Assembly: GCF_004912145.1 (NCBI RefSeq)
Contig: NZ_STGT01000003.1
Location: forward strand, 248,001 to 312,000
Direction of reading: 5' to 3'
DNA from: Peteryoungia rhizophila
Lineage (GTDB): Bacteria > Pseudomonadota > Alphaproteobacteria > Rhizobiales > Rhizobiaceae
Length of the DNA stretch: 64,000 nucleotides
Shown: positions 9,600-20,021 of the stretch, in pieces
How positions within the stretch are numbered: the first letter of the stretch is position 1
How the letters are laid out: the number at the start of each line of letters is the position of its first letter
The notes under the pieces: model-generated
The model's input: the letters and a program-made list of their open reading frames with translations, nothing else
Database searches by the model: none
Told to the model about the DNA's origin: nothing
Made by a program: the position numbers and the translations under genes

Positions 9600-10469
9600 T
9601 CACTCCACCGATTTCAGGGCTTCGGCCCTCGGGCCGCTGCGCATGTAGATCGGCTGAAAGGCACCTTCCTGGCGGATTTCGAGCCGCCCTTCCCGCACCA
9701 GTTCAAGGGATGCTGCAAATGAGCTCGCGATCGCCGTCACCCGATCCTCGGGGCTCGGCAGATAGCGCAACAAAAAATGGTCAAGTGCGGTCCAGTCGGT
9801 GATCTCGCCGATCATCCGGGTCAGGATGCCGCGCGCATCCGACAGCGACCAGACACGCCGCCTCTCGATCGTCACCTGGGTGATCGCCTGGCGCTGACGG
9901 AGTGACGCATAGGCCGTCAGAAGGTCGTAGAGCGAAGCCTCGTAGGCGCTGACGGCCCGAGAGGGAACGTGTTCCGGTGCACCGCGGGCATGGACGTCAC
10001 GGCCGAGGCGATTGCGGTTGATCAACCGGCTCGCGGCCTCGCGCATGGCTTCCAGCCGCTTCAGGCGGAAGGCGAGCGTCTGCGCCATTTCCTCGCCTGA
10101 GGGACCATCGTCCTTCGGCTGCTGCGGAATGAGCAGGCGCGATTTCAAGTAGGCGAGCCAGGCCGCCATGACGAGGTAGTCGGCGGCCAGCTCGATCCGG
10201 ATGCGCCGGGCGCTTTCGATGAAAAGCAGATATTGCTCGGCCAGTGCCAGCACGGAAATGCGGGCGAGGTCGACCTTCTGGTTGCGGGCGAGGAAAAGCA
10301 GAAGATCGAGCGGGCCTTCGAAGCCCGCCACATCGATCAGCAGTGCCGGATCGCTCGCGGCCCGCTCCTCTGCATTGTCCTGCCAGAGGCTGTCCATCGG
10401 CGTCGGTACCGGCGTTTCCCCTTGCGAGGGCCGGTTGAGGATCGTCGGCTGGACGGGGCCACGCACCAT
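9600..10469 (-). CDS. scpA: Segregation and condensation protein ScpA
   Basis: Kleisin subunit that bridges SMC heads during chromosome condensation, 289 aa. The N-terminal FEGPLDLLLFLAR motif and the LVMAAWLAYLKSRLL segment are characteristic. Its ATG overlaps the nagZ stop (TGATG), showing tight coupling. The first 45 residues are a variable extension. Confidence 0.95.
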   Translation of the reverse strand: MVRGPVQPTILNRPSQGETPVPTPMDSLWQDNAEERAASDPALLIDVAGFEGPLDLLLFLARNQKVDLARISVLALAEQYLLFIESARRIRIELAADYLVMAAWLAYLKSRLLIPQQPKDDGPSGEEMAQTLAFRLKRLEAMREAASRLINRNRLGRDVHARGAPEHVPSRAVSAYEASLYDLLTAYASLRQRQAITQVTIERRRVWSLSDARGILTRMIGEITDWTALDHFLLRYLPSPEDRVTAIASSFAASLELVREGRLEIRQEGAFQPIYMRSGPRAEALKSVE

Positions 10470-11497
10470 CAGGCCACCGCCATCAGGTTGGCGAATTCGT
10501 CACGCAGCGCCTGCTCGTCAGCAATGTCGGGAGCAACGAAAGCCGCTTCGACCGCGTCGGCCCGCTCACGCGCCCGGCCGGACAGATCGGAGACGGCGGA
10601 TGCCACCGCTTTCATCTCGTCCATATGGCCGTGGCAATGCAGGATGACATCGAGCGTCGCGGCGATCCGCACCGCGCGCTCGCCGATCGTCCCCTCAAGC
10701 GCATTCATCGAAATATCGTCGGACATCAGCAAGCCCTCGAAGCCGATCGCTTTGCGGATAATTTCCTCGGTCACGATGCGTGATGTCGAGGCGGGATGAT
10801 CCGGGTCGATGTCGGTATATACGACATGGCAGCTCATGCCCATGAGCTCGTGGGCCAGCGCCTTGAACGGCACGAAGTCATGCGCCTCGAGTTCGGCGCG
10901 CGGCACGGTGACGACGGGCAGTTCATGGTGGCTGTCGGCCATGCCGCGACCATGGCCCGGGATATGCTTCATGACGGGGAGAACACCGCCAGCCTTGAGC
11001 CCATCGGCTGCAGCCTGACCCATCTTTGCGACCACGTGTGGCTCGTTGGAATAGGCCCGGTTGCCGATGACATTGGAGGCACCTTCGATCGGCACGTCGA
11101 GCACGGGCAGGCAGTCGACATTGATGCCAAGACGATAGAGGTCGAAGGCATGCAGGCGCGACATCAGCCAAGTTGCGCGCAGCCCCTTCTCCGCATCCTG
11201 GTCATAGAGCGCACCGAGATCGGCGCCGGAGGGATAGCGCGGCGCAATCGGCTCGCGGATCCGCTGCACGCGCCCGCCCTCCTGGTCGATCAGCACGGGC
11301 ACATTCGCCCCGCCACCGACCGTTTCACGCATTTCCGCGACCAGATCCTTCACCTGCGCGGCCTCGCCGATATTGCGGCCGAAAAGGATGAAACCCCAGG
11401 GCTGTTCATCGCGATAGAAGGCCTTTTCGTCAGCGGTCAGGCGCTGGCCGAGGCAACCGAGGATCATGGCTTTGGCGGGACGGGATCGTGCTGTCAT
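10469..11497 (-). CDS. nagZ: Beta-N-acetylglucosaminidase, GH3
   Basis: Cytoplasmic peptidoglycan-recycling enzyme that removes GlcNAc from anhydro-muropeptides, 342 aa. The GH3 substrate-binding loop KHIPGHGRG with its Asp-His pair and the nucleophile region SDDISM are present. The protein lacks a signal peptide, as expected for NagZ. It lies between the SPOR gene and scpA, a common alphaproteobacterial order. Confidence 0.95.
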   Translation of the reverse strand: MTARSRPAKAMILGCLGQRLTADEKAFYRDEQPWGFILFGRNIGEAAQVKDLVAEMRETVGGGANVPVLIDQEGGRVQRIREPIAPRYPSGADLGALYDQDAEKGLRATWLMSRLHAFDLYRLGINVDCLPVLDVPIEGASNVIGNRAYSNEPHVVAKMGQAAADGLKAGGVLPVMKHIPGHGRGMADSHHELPVVTVPRAELEAHDFVPFKALAHELMGMSCHVVYTDIDPDHPASTSRIVTEEIIRKAIGFEGLLMSDDISMNALEGTIGERAVRIAATLDVILHCHGHMDEMKAVASAVSDLSGRARERADAVEAAFVAPDIADEQALRDEFANLMAVA

Positions 11498-11571
11498 GGG
11501 AAGACCATATCGAGGGGGAGGAAAAAGCCGAAGGGACCGGAAGGCGGCGTCAAGCGCTCATACACAAGAAA

Positions 11572-11598
11572 AGAGGCGGAACACGCGGTTCCGCCTCT
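11572..11598 (-). terminator. Hairpin between SPOR gene and nagZ
   Basis: An 11-bp perfect stem (AGAGGCGGAAC and its complement) closes a 5-nt loop and is followed on the minus strand by a T-rich tail (TTTCTTGTG). It sits directly after the SPOR-protein stop and may attenuate read-through into nagZ. Confidence 0.6.
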
Positions 11599-11624
11599 CA
11601 AAAGTTTGAAAACTACGCTGTGTC

Positions 11625-14600
11625 TCAGCGCGAGACGAGGCAACTGCCACCGGCCGAGCGATACTGTTCGCACAGCGCCACGGCCTGTTCCTTGGAGCCT
11701 GCGACCACGCGGACGCGATAGAACGTACCCTTGCCGGGGATGTCCGCCTGGCGGATTTCCCAAGGCTTGCCGCCGAGGACGTTGCCGAACTTGGAAGACA
11801 GGTTGCGGTAGCTCGTCTGGGCGTCGGCTTCCGACGGCAGCGAGGCGATCTGGATGCCGAAACTTCCAGCCGGCGCTGCGGCGGCGGGAGCCTGCGTTGC
11901 AGCAGCCGGAGACGCCGCGGCGACTTCGGTAGACGCTTCAGCCGGTGCGGTCGCTGCCGACTGCGCCGGACGGACGTTGCCCTGATCGGTGACAGTTCCG
12001 ACCACGTTGACCGGTTGATCGGCCGGGCGGCTCGTCGGGATCGGCGCGCGCGGTGCGCCCGGATCGGTTGCAGCCGGTGTCGCGGCGACATCCGCGGCCG
12101 AAAGGGTTTCGATCGTTTCCGGCGTCGCCACAGCCAATTCTGCAGCAGCGTCAGCCGAAGCGGCTGGCACTGTTGCCGGAACAGCGGCTTCGGTGGGGCC
12201 ACCTGGTGTCACCACGCGGGTATCGACAGTCCTGACGGTATCGACTGCATTTGCAGAGGGCACGCTCGGTGGTGCGAGAACCGGTGTGGCAGCCGTCACC
12301 TGGTCGGGCGTTGCAACTGACGTTTCGATCGGGGCAGGCTCGGCCGGCACTTCCTGTGCCACCAGCGTTCCATCAGGGCGGACGATCATGGTGCGAACCC
12401 TGCGCGGCGTGATTGTCGCCGGGTCCTCGGCGGCCGCCTGCTGCGGCTGGCCGTCGGGCAGAAGGCGCGGATCCTCGGTCTCTCCGACCGGGGTCGCCAT
12501 CGCCTCGTTCCCACCTTCCATCGGCAGCGATTCAGGGATCAGGGTGCGCTGCACCACATCGACAGGCTGTTCCTCGGACGAAATCAGGCTCGTCTGCTTG
12601 GGGTCCTCGATGCCATTGCCCGCAACGCGGTCATAGACGGCCTTGTCCTGGTTCGGAACGGATTTTCCGCCGGGATTTTCAGGCACGATCTTCACAGGCG
12701 TCTTGTCGGCGGCGATCACCTGCGGCTCACCACCGGAGAGCGAACCGACGGCACCGCTGCCGAGCCAGGCATAAAGCCCGCCGGCGCCGGCGAGCAGCAT
12801 GACGACGGCCGTACCGGCCATCAAATAGGGCTTGATGCGGCGGAAGCGGAAGCCCTGCCCTTCACCGGCGATAGTGATATGACCACGGCTTTCGGGTTCG
12901 AAGTGACCAGAGGCAGACATGGTGGTCAAGAGATCTTCTTCGAGTGCCTTTTCGAAGGCATCGAAATCTTCGAGCGGCTGCGTTGCTGCCTGCGGGGCGG
13001 CAGTCACCGGTGCGGCAGACACCCGGCCGGCCGCAACCGGCTTCGGCTGCGCCGGTGCCACGGGCTCTTCGAAGAGTGTCGCGAGTTCGGCGTCGATATC
13101 GATGTCGTAATCCGGTTGGGCCGGTTGGGCCGGGCGCGCTTCCGCCACCGGCACGTCCGGCACATCCATGCCGCTCAGGGTTTCAAGCAGGTCGTCCTGC
13201 TCCGAAATCTCGGAGGGATCGAAGCCGAAGCTGTCATCCATGGGAGCGGCAGAGCGAACCGGTACCGAGGACTGTACTGGAGCCGGTGCATAGGTTTCAG
13301 CCGCAGGGCGCGTCATCGGCGCCGAGTAGGACGAAGAGACGGAAGGTGTCAAAGCAGCAGCAAAACTCGCCGCGACCGGGGCAGCAGCAAAAGATGGCGC
13401 AACCATCGGCTCCGGACCGGCCTGCGGCGCGGGAGCAGCAGAGAACACCGGAGCAGCCGATGCCGCAGCGGCAACAATGGCGGGCGCCGGCTGGCTCGGA
13501 GCTTGTTCGGGCGCAACATCGATATCGGACAAATCAAGATCGATCTCATCCAGCTGCAGCTCGAATTCCTGATCGGCGAAGGGATCGAAATCCTCTTCGG
13601 AAACAGCAGGGGCTGCACGTTGTGCGACCGGCTCCTCGACCTTCGGAGCGACAGGCGCATCCTCTTCGAACGCGAGATCATCGAGGAAGTCGAAGCCGAA
13701 ATCGGGCTCATCATCAGCGACGCGATGGGCCGTTTGCGTCGGCGCCGGCGCGACAGGCGGATCCATTGCAAGCGCGAAGGGATCGAATTGCGACACAAGT
13801 GTCGGTGTCATCGCGACTGCGGGAGCGGAAGACGAAACGGCCGGGATCGGCTCTACGGGACCCGAGGCCCAATCGAAGGTCGGCTTGCCGAAGTCGAGAT
13901 CACCGAGCGGCTGCGGCGCATCTACGGACGGAGCACTCGGCGCGTCGAATCTCGAAAGATCCAGGGCCGGCACTTCCATCGGGGGCTGCACGGCAACCGG
14001 CGGCTCGGCGCGGCGCACCGGCTGGGCGGAGAAATTGGCCAGCGGCAGACGCAGGCGCGGCGGCTCCGGATGAACCGGACGCGACGGCGCAGCAACCGGC
14101 TCGGGGCGAATGTCGGCATCCGCAACCGCGAATTCCAACTCTTCGGCGAGATCGAAGGTGACTTCAGGCTCTGCAATAGGCTCGAAGCGGACTTCGTCGT
14201 GGTCCGGGGTCAGAACCGAATCTGCGGCATAGGGATCCGCAATCGGCGCATAGACGTCAGCAGATGGGGCATCTGCTGCCACGAATTCCACATGCTCGGG
14301 CTCATAGGTGACATCTGGTGCCGCAGCCGGCACGACATAGCTCGGGGCCTCTGGTTCGAAGCTCGGCTCCTCACGATGCCGCGGCGCCTCATAGGCTTCT
14401 ACGACGGAAGGGCGCGGCAGCACGGGCTCCGGCGCCTCGAGCCCAGGCGCATAGGAAGCGAGATCGGGCGTGGCTTCATAGCCATCGAACTCGCGCATCA
14501 GCTCGTCTTCGAGATTGAAGTCCGCTGACCCCATGTCCGGCGCCTGTGGCAGCGTCACGACAGGCTCGCGCTTCAGGGGCTGGTCGAACCCGACAATGCG

Positions 14601-14678
14601 GGCGAGTTCCGCCAACGGATCATCATCCGCGAAACCATCGCCCTGCGATCGCATGTTTGCAGCCTGCTTCTGTACCAT
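11625..14678 (-). CDS. Giant SPOR-domain membrane protein
   Basis: Predicted bitopic inner-membrane protein of about 1017 aa that binds septal, denuded glycan strands through a C-terminal SPOR domain (final 80 residues, GSFGIQIASL to the end). Residues 1 to about 615 form a Pro/Ala/Asp/Glu-rich cytoplasmic region; one membrane helix (about 620-645, MAGTAVVMLLAG) leads to a periplasmic low-complexity stalk. It sits between argS and nagZ, which fits a role in division or recycling, but the partner is unknown. ATG at 14678 is preferred over an in-frame GTG at 14690. Confidence 0.9.
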   Translation of the reverse strand: MVQKQAANMRSQGDGFADDDPLAELARIVGFDQPLKREPVVTLPQAPDMGSADFNLEDELMREFDGYEATPDLASYAPGLEAPEPVLPRPSVVEAYEAPRHREEPSFEPEAPSYVVPAAAPDVTYEPEHVEFVAADAPSADVYAPIADPYAADSVLTPDHDEVRFEPIAEPEVTFDLAEELEFAVADADIRPEPVAAPSRPVHPEPPRLRLPLANFSAQPVRRAEPPVAVQPPMEVPALDLSRFDAPSAPSVDAPQPLGDLDFGKPTFDWASGPVEPIPAVSSSAPAVAMTPTLVSQFDPFALAMDPPVAPAPTQTAHRVADDEPDFGFDFLDDLAFEEDAPVAPKVEEPVAQRAAPAVSEEDFDPFADQEFELQLDEIDLDLSDIDVAPEQAPSQPAPAIVAAAASAAPVFSAAPAPQAGPEPMVAPSFAAAPVAASFAAALTPSVSSSYSAPMTRPAAETYAPAPVQSSVPVRSAAPMDDSFGFDPSEISEQDDLLETLSGMDVPDVPVAEARPAQPAQPDYDIDIDAELATLFEEPVAPAQPKPVAAGRVSAAPVTAAPQAATQPLEDFDAFEKALEEDLLTTMSASGHFEPESRGHITIAGEGQGFRFRRIKPYLMAGTAVVMLLAGAGGLYAWLGSGAVGSLSGGEPQVIAADKTPVKIVPENPGGKSVPNQDKAVYDRVAGNGIEDPKQTSLISSEEQPVDVVQRTLIPESLPMEGGNEAMATPVGETEDPRLLPDGQPQQAAAEDPATITPRRVRTMIVRPDGTLVAQEVPAEPAPIETSVATPDQVTAATPVLAPPSVPSANAVDTVRTVDTRVVTPGGPTEAAVPATVPAASADAAAELAVATPETIETLSAADVAATPAATDPGAPRAPIPTSRPADQPVNVVGTVTDQGNVRPAQSAATAPAEASTEVAAASPAAATQAPAAAAPAGSFGIQIASLPSEADAQTSYRNLSSKFGNVLGGKPWEIRQADIPGKGTFYRVRVVAGSKEQAVALCEQYRSAGGSCLVSR

Positions 14679-14743
14679 ACCCTGTTCCACTCACTTACGC
14701 GACTCAACGCCTGCCAGCGCAATGTGGGGAATTGGTGACGATA

Positions 14744-16504
14744 CTATCGCATTTCGACCGGAGCTTCGGTGCCAGTAATGGCCAGTCCCGATTTCAACAC
14801 GGAGGCGACAGCATGCACCAGCCCAAGCCTGGCGATGGTTAATTCTCTATGTTTATCGTTAACAAAGCGTAATTCGGGCGAATCCTTGCCCTTATTCCAG
14901 TGCGCATGGAGCGAGCTTGCCAGATCATGCAGGTAAAATGCAAGACGATGCGGCTCCTGCGACAGTGCTGCCGCCTCGATGATCCTCGGATATTCAGCAA
15001 GCTTCGCGATCAGCGACAGTTCCGTCGGGTCCTCGATCTGTCCCATTATGGCACCGGCAAGGTCGAGTTTCTCGATCTCGAGGCCCGGGAACGCTTCCTT
15101 CGCCTGGCGCATGATCGACATGCAGCGCGCATGGGCATACTGCACGTAAAAGACCGGGTTGTCCTTCGACTGTTCCGTGACCTTCGCGAAGTCGAAGTCG
15201 AGCGGCTCGGAACTCTTCCGATAGAGCATCATGAAACGCACCGAATCGCGACCGACTTCCTCGACCACTTCCCGCAGCGTCACAAAGTCACCCGAACGCT
15301 TCGACATCTTCACCGGCTCGCCGTCGCGGTAGAGCTTGACGAGCTGGCACAGCAGCACGGTCAGCTTCGACTTGCCTTCGGAGACGGCGCGGTTGACGGC
15401 TTCGAGCCGCTTCACATAGCCGCCATGGTCGGCGCCGAGCACATAGATCATCTCGGAGAAGCCGCGATCGAACTTGTCCTTGAAGTAGGCGACGTCGGCG
15501 GCAAAATAGGTATAGGAGCCATCCGACTTCATCAGCGGACGGTCGATGTCGTCACCGACTTCGGTCGAGCGGAACAGCGTCTGCTCACGGTCTTCCCAGT
15601 CTTCCGGCAGTTGGCCCTTCGGCGGCGGCAGCGTGCCGCGATAGACATGGCCCTTGAAGGTCAGATCGTTGATTGCGGTGCGGATCTTGGCCGCGCCATT
15701 GGCATGCAGCGTGCGCTCGGAGAAGAAGACGTCATGGTGCACGTTGAGCGTGGCGAGATCGTCACGGATCATAACCATCATCGCGTCGATGGCCTTTTCC
15801 TTGACGATGGCAAGCATATCCTCTTCCGGCATGCCGTAGAGCTTGGTGCCGTATTCATCCGCCAACGCCTTGCCGACGGGAACGAGATAATCGCCCGGAT
15901 AGAGGCCCGCCGGGATATCGCCGACATCCTCACCCAGCGCCTCGCGATACCGCAAGAAGGCAGAGCGCGCGAGGACGTCGATCTGTGCTCCGGCGTCGTT
16001 GATGTAGTATTCCTTGGTGACCTCGTAGCCAGCGAAACCAAGCAGGTTGGCAAGCGTGTCGCCCACCACGGCGCCACGGCAATGGCCGACATGCATAGGG
16101 CCTGTCGGATTGGCGGAGACATATTCGACATTGACCTTGTGGCCGGCGCCGACGGTCGCGCGCCCGAAATCGGTGCCCTCCCGGATCATGACCGCGAGCA
16201 GCCGCTGCCAATAGGCGACCGAGAGGCGGATATTGATGAAGCCCGGACCGGCGACGTTCACTTCGGCGATATCGGGATCCTGCTTGAGCTTCTCGCCGAT
16301 CAGGTCGGCGAGCGCCCGCGGGTTCATGCCCATGCCCTTGGCAAGCACCATGGCGGCATTGGTCGCGGCATCGCCATGGCTCGCATCGCGCGGCGGCTCG
16401 ACGACGATGCGGCTGAAGTCGAGGCTGTCGCGCTTCTCGCGCACCGCCTCGATCTCGTCGAGCGCTGCTTTGATCCGGATTTCGAAATCGGCGAAAAGAT
16501 TCAT
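14744..16504 (-). CDS. argS: Arginyl-tRNA synthetase
   Basis: Class I synthetase that charges tRNA-Arg, 586 aa. It has the ArgS N-terminal additive domain, the HIGH-like HVGH segment ([12 protein letters not shown]) and the C-terminal DALR anticodon-binding domain. The ATG at 16504 (MNLFADFE) has AGGGA seven bases upstream; ten further open codons precede it. The gene is followed 65 bases later by the SPOR-protein gene. Confidence 0.96.
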   Translation of the reverse strand: MNLFADFEIRIKAALDEIEAVREKRDSLDFSRIVVEPPRDASHGDAATNAAMVLAKGMGMNPRALADLIGEKLKQDPDIAEVNVAGPGFINIRLSVAYWQRLLAVMIREGTDFGRATVGAGHKVNVEYVSANPTGPMHVGHCRGAVVGDTLANLLGFAGYEVTKEYYINDAGAQIDVLARSAFLRYREALGEDVGDIPAGLYPGDYLVPVGKALADEYGTKLYGMPEEDMLAIVKEKAIDAMMVMIRDDLATLNVHHDVFFSERTLHANGAAKIRTAINDLTFKGHVYRGTLPPPKGQLPEDWEDREQTLFRSTEVGDDIDRPLMKSDGSYTYFAADVAYFKDKFDRGFSEMIYVLGADHGGYVKRLEAVNRAVSEGKSKLTVLLCQLVKLYRDGEPVKMSKRSGDFVTLREVVEEVGRDSVRFMMLYRKSSEPLDFDFAKVTEQSKDNPVFYVQYAHARCMSIMRQAKEAFPGLEIEKLDLAGAIMGQIEDPTELSLIAKLAEYPRIIEAAALSQEPHRLAFYLHDLASSLHAHWNKGKDSPELRFVNDKHRELTIARLGLVHAVASVLKSGLAITGTEAPVEMR

Positions 16505-16563
16505 GGCGTGTCCCTGCACGCCGGTGCGTCGCACCGGCGTTCCTTAAGAATTTCGTCGGGTGC

Positions 16564-17781
16564 CTATCGCAATTCGGGAGTCCGGTCAAACAGCTCCCGA
16601 TGCGTGCGCACCGCATAAGTGTCCGTCATGCCGGCCAGATAATCGCCGACATGGCGAGCTTTCTGACCGTCATTGAGGCCTGAAATGTGGTTGACCCAGA
16701 AGTGGCTCTTCATGAGCTTCGGGTCGGCCATGTAGGCATTGAAGAGGTCGGTGACGATCTCTGCGGCGGCCGCCCGGATGCGCATGATATCAGGATGGCG
16801 ATAGATGCGGCTGAATAGAAGCTTCTTGATCGCCTTGTCGGTCTCGGCCATCTGATCGGAGAAAGTGGCGATCGTCATCGAAGCCGCCCTGATATCCTCG
16901 ACGCTCTGCGGTTCGACCTGTTTCAACCGATCCTGCGCGACGCCGATCACGTCTTCGACCATGCGGGTGATCTGCCGGCGCATGATCTCGTGGGTGAACC
17001 TGTCAGGATCGAGATGGGGATAGCGGTCGCGCACCTCCTTCATCAGTCCGGCGAGGAAGGGAACGTCTTCCAACATCTCGAAGGTCAGATAGCCGGAGCG
17101 CAGGCCGTCATCGATGTCATGGGTATTGTAGGCGATGTCGTCGGCGATGGCCGCGACCTGGGCTTCGAGCCCGGCGAAGCTCGCCAGTTCCAGATCGTGG
17201 ATCTCGCAATAGTCCAGGATCGGCTGCGGCACGGGGCCGCGAGTCCCCTGCCCGTCTGATGTTTTCAATGGTCCATTATGCTTGACCAGACCTTCGAGCG
17301 CCTCCCAGGTGAGGTTCAGCCCGTCGAAATCGGCATATCGCCGTTCGAGCTTGGTGACGATGCGCAGCGACTGGGCATTGTGGTCGAAGCCGCCATAGGG
17401 CGCGAGAACCTCGTGCAGCGCATCCTCACCCGTGTGGCCGAAAGGCGTGTGGCCGAAGTCGTGGACGAGGGCCACACCCTCTGCCAGATCCTCGTCGAGC
17501 TTCAGGGCGCGGGCGAGTGCTCGCGCGATCTGGGCCACCTCGATCGTATGGGTGAGACGGGTGCGATAATGGTCACCATCCGGGCCGATGAAAACCTGGG
17601 TCTTGTGTTTGAGGCGGCGAAAGGCGGTCGTGTGGACGATGCGGTCGCGGTCGCGCTGGAATTCGGAGCGGGTCAGGCTGCCGCCCTCAGCAAAAAGACG
17701 GCCACGGCTGTTCCAGGGATTAGTGGCATAGACTGCCCGTTCGCCGGTGCCAAAACCCAGTGCGGATTGATCGATCGTCAT
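16564..17781 (-). CDS. dgt: Deoxyguanosinetriphosphate triphosphohydrolase-like HD protein
   Basis: HD-domain dNTP triphosphohydrolase, 405 aa from the ATG at 17781. The metal-binding His/Asp residues are visible in [20 protein letters not shown] and [15 protein letters not shown]. The N-terminal [15 protein letters not shown] segment is typical of the alphaproteobacterial dGTPase-like family. The frame is open 45 codons upstream, but that part shows no family similarity. It diverges from erpA and is the first gene of the long leftward block. Confidence 0.93.
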   Translation of the reverse strand: MTIDQSALGFGTGERAVYATNPWNSRGRLFAEGGSLTRSEFQRDRDRIVHTTAFRRLKHKTQVFIGPDGDHYRTRLTHTIEVAQIARALARALKLDEDLAEGVALVHDFGHTPFGHTGEDALHEVLAPYGGFDHNAQSLRIVTKLERRYADFDGLNLTWEALEGLVKHNGPLKTSDGQGTRGPVPQPILDYCEIHDLELASFAGLEAQVAAIADDIAYNTHDIDDGLRSGYLTFEMLEDVPFLAGLMKEVRDRYPHLDPDRFTHEIMRRQITRMVEDVIGVAQDRLKQVEPQSVEDIRAASMTIATFSDQMAETDKAIKKLLFSRIYRHPDIMRIRAAAAEIVTDLFNAYMADPKLMKSHFWVNHISGLNDGQKARHVGDYLAGMTDTYAVRTHRELFDRTPELR

Positions 17782-17977
17782 GCCTGTGCCGCCTGCTCCC
17801 CATTGACGCAACTCTTGTGCCTTCATACCTATAGCGGACAAAGCCGCAAGGCGATGCGGGTTCCGAAGCGCTTTCGGCCCACGCCGCCTTATCAAAAGTT
17901 GCGCATTGCGTGACAATGCGGTGATTTGCGCCGAATAGAACCGTTTTCACCGGGCCTTGAACCCGGCAGGAGGCAAA

Positions 17978-18310
17978 ATGAGCATCGAGACCGTCACCCT
18001 TTCCGAAGCCGCTGCGAAGCGAATCGCTGCAATTGTCGCGGCCGATGCCGAGAAGCAGGCGTTGCGCGTGTCCGTCGAAGGCGGCGGCTGTTCCGGATTT
18101 TCCTACAAGTTCGACCTCGACGGCCAGCCCGCAGGCGACGACATCGTGATCAGCCGTGACGGCGCGACCGTCCTGATCGACCCGATGTCGCTGATCTACA
18201 TGGCAGGCTCCGAGATCGACTTCGTTGACAACCTGCTCGGCCAGTCGTTCCAGATCAAGAACCCCAATGCGGTGGCGAGCTGCGGCTGCGGCACCAGCTT
18301 CTCCGTGTGA
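17978..18310 (+). CDS. erpA: A-type iron-sulfur cluster insertion protein
   Basis: Fe-S carrier of 110 aa that delivers clusters to apoproteins. The three conserved cysteines occur as GGGCSGF and a C-terminal CGCG. AGGAGG-like sequence (GGCAGGAGG) lies just upstream of the ATG at 17978, so the seven extra open codons are not used. It is followed seven bases later by xthA, suggesting an operon. Confidence 0.93.
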   Translation: MSIETVTLSEAAAKRIAAIVAADAEKQALRVSVEGGGCSGFSYKFDLDGQPAGDDIVISRDGATVLIDPMSLIYMAGSEIDFVDNLLGQSFQIKNPNAVASCGCGTSFSV

Positions 18311-18317
18311 GTGCCTG

Positions 18318-19103
18318 ATGAAAATTGCCACCTGGAACATCAACGGCGTCAAGGCGCGCATCGAGAACCTGTGCCAGTGGCTGAAGGACAGCGATCCGGA
18401 CATCGCCTGCCTGCAGGAAATCAAGTCTGTCGATGAAGGCTTTCCACGCGGTGAGATCGAGGCCCTCGGCTATCATGTCGAGACACATGGCCAGAAGGGT
18501 TTCAACGGCGTCGCGCTTCTCTCGAAGGTCAAACCCGACGAAGTGAACCGTGGCCTGCCTGGCGACGATACGGACGAGCAGGCACGCTTCATCGAAGGCG
18601 TATTCTCGGTCGAAGGCGGCGTGGTCCGTGTCTGCTCGCTCTATCTGCCGAACGGAAACCCGTCCGACGATCCGGTCAAATACCCCTACAAGCTCGCCTG
18701 GATGGCGCGTCTTGAAGCCTTTGCGCGTGATCGCATGGCGCTCGAGGAGCCACTGATCCTTGCCGGCGACTACAATGTCATCGCCGAGCCCCACGATGCG
18801 AAAGACCCCAGCCAGTGGGTGACCGACGCGCTCTTCCTGCCCCAGACGCGGGCGGCATTCCGACGGCTCGAGAACATCGGCTTCGTCGATGCTGTACGCG
18901 CCACAACCGACGAGACACCGCTTTTCTCCTTCTGGGATTATCAGGCCGGCGCCTGGCAAAAAAACAACGGCATCCGCATCGACCACCTGATGCTGTCGCC
19001 GGAGGCCTCCGACCGTCTTCAGTCGGCGGCGATCGAGAAACATGTCCGGGCCTGGGAAAAGCCGTCGGATCATGTGCCGGTCATCGGCCACTTTGCCTTC
19101 TGA
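18318..19103 (+). CDS. xthA: Exodeoxyribonuclease III
   Basis: AP endonuclease / 3'-5' exonuclease for base-excision repair, 261 aa. The exonuclease-endonuclease-phosphatase fold motifs WNINGVKAR, LQEIKS, GDYNV, IRIDH and SDHVPV are all present. ATG at 18318 starts seven bases after erpA; the long open frame upstream is erpA read in another frame. A rho-independent terminator follows. Confidence 0.95.
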   Translation: MKIATWNINGVKARIENLCQWLKDSDPDIACLQEIKSVDEGFPRGEIEALGYHVETHGQKGFNGVALLSKVKPDEVNRGLPGDDTDEQARFIEGVFSVEGGVVRVCSLYLPNGNPSDDPVKYPYKLAWMARLEAFARDRMALEEPLILAGDYNVIAEPHDAKDPSQWVTDALFLPQTRAAFRRLENIGFVDAVRATTDETPLFSFWDYQAGAWQKNNGIRIDHLMLSPEASDRLQSAAIEKHVRAWEKPSDHVPVIGHFAF

Positions 19104-19131
19104 CCAGCCAGGATATGCCGAACAAAGACAT

Positions 19132-19155
19132 ATGGGCGCCGAGGCGCCCATTTTG
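19132..19155 (+). terminator. xthA terminator
   Basis: ATGGGCG and CGCCCAT arms (19132-19138, 19145-19151) form a GC-rich hairpin followed by TTTTG. It lies between the convergent xthA and exoR genes. Confidence 0.7.
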
Positions 19156-19187
19156 ATGTGTGCAGCAATATGTGGATGCTCGAGGTC

Positions 19188-19979
19188 TCAGTCGCCCTGC
19201 TCGTAGACCTGCGGTGCCAGTGCCACCGCAACGCGCCGGTCGTCTTCGGTGGCGAGCGAGAAAGCCCGCTCCTGCAGGTCCTGCATCCAGGGACAATCCT
19301 TCTGACCGCAACGATCGAGCGCCGCTGTCAGGAAAGCGAGACCGCGGACGGTCTGCCCTTCTTCGAACAGCACATTGCCGAAGATCGACATGGCGCCCGC
19401 ATGACCGCTCTTGCGCGCCATGTTGAGCCACTTCTTCGCCTGCTGGACATTCACGCGACCGCCCTCGCCGGCGAGGATCATGCGCGCCAGCTGGAACTGT
19501 GCTTCCGGTACGCCAAAGGTTGAGGCGACCTGGAAATAGATCTGGCGCGCCTGGGCAAGGTCCGCCTTCACGGGGCTGTCGGGGATACCCTGGCGGTAAT
19601 AGCGGGCAAGAGACAGAAGCGCATTGACGAAGAACCCGGTATCGGCAGAACCGGGCTCGACGCCCTGGTTTGCAATCTCGGCATAGATCTTGAAGGCTTC
19701 GAAGTCGTTTTCGACGACGCCGTCACCGGCCTCGTACATGTTGGCGAGCGCCCAGCGGGAGCCGGTATGGCCCTTCTCGGCCGCATATCGGTAAGCCTCG
19801 ACGGCCTCTTCCTTCTGGCCCTTCTTGTAGGCATTGAAGCCGAACTTGAAGAGATCGAACGGACCGGACTCCTTGCTGACGCTGCCATTCATGTCGAAGG
19901 CGCGTGCAGTCGGGCTCCAGGACAGCAAAAGAGCTGCCGTCAGAAGTACCACGGAAGATTTCAAGTCACGTAGACGCAT
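19188..19979 (-). CDS. exoR: Exopolysaccharide regulator ExoR, periplasmic Sel1-repeat protein
   Basis: Periplasmic repressor of the ExoS-ChvI two-component system, which controls succinoglycan, motility and host-associated genes in Sinorhizobium and Agrobacterium. From the ATG at 19979 it is 263 aa, close to the known 268. It has a signal peptide ending ARA and Sel1-type helical repeats. Segments such as KESGPFDLFKFGF and AAEKGHTGSRWALANMY match what I remember of ExoR. Starts at 20003 or 20021 cannot be excluded, as no strong ribosome site marks any of them. It is monocistronic, with a 450-bp gene-free upstream region. Confidence 0.9.
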   Translation of the reverse strand: MRLRDLKSSVVLLTAALLLSWSPTARAFDMNGSVSKESGPFDLFKFGFNAYKKGQKEEAVEAYRYAAEKGHTGSRWALANMYEAGDGVVENDFEAFKIYAEIANQGVEPGSADTGFFVNALLSLARYYRQGIPDSPVKADLAQARQIYFQVASTFGVPEAQFQLARMILAGEGGRVNVQQAKKWLNMARKSGHAGAMSIFGNVLFEEGQTVRGLAFLTAALDRCGQKDCPWMQDLQERAFSLATEDDRRVAVALAPQVYEQGD

Positions 19980-20021
19980 GGGTCCGCACAATTTCCAAGA
20001 CATGATGGACATCAGAAGCAT

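Noticed and set aside
12879-14528. 549-residue rightward frame opposite the SPOR gene
   Set aside because: Arginine-rich mirror of the low-complexity SPOR gene; not a protein-like composition.
14839-14863. CtrA site made of two TTAA boxes
   Set aside because: The boxes are 16 bases apart, not seven, and lie inside argS coding sequence.
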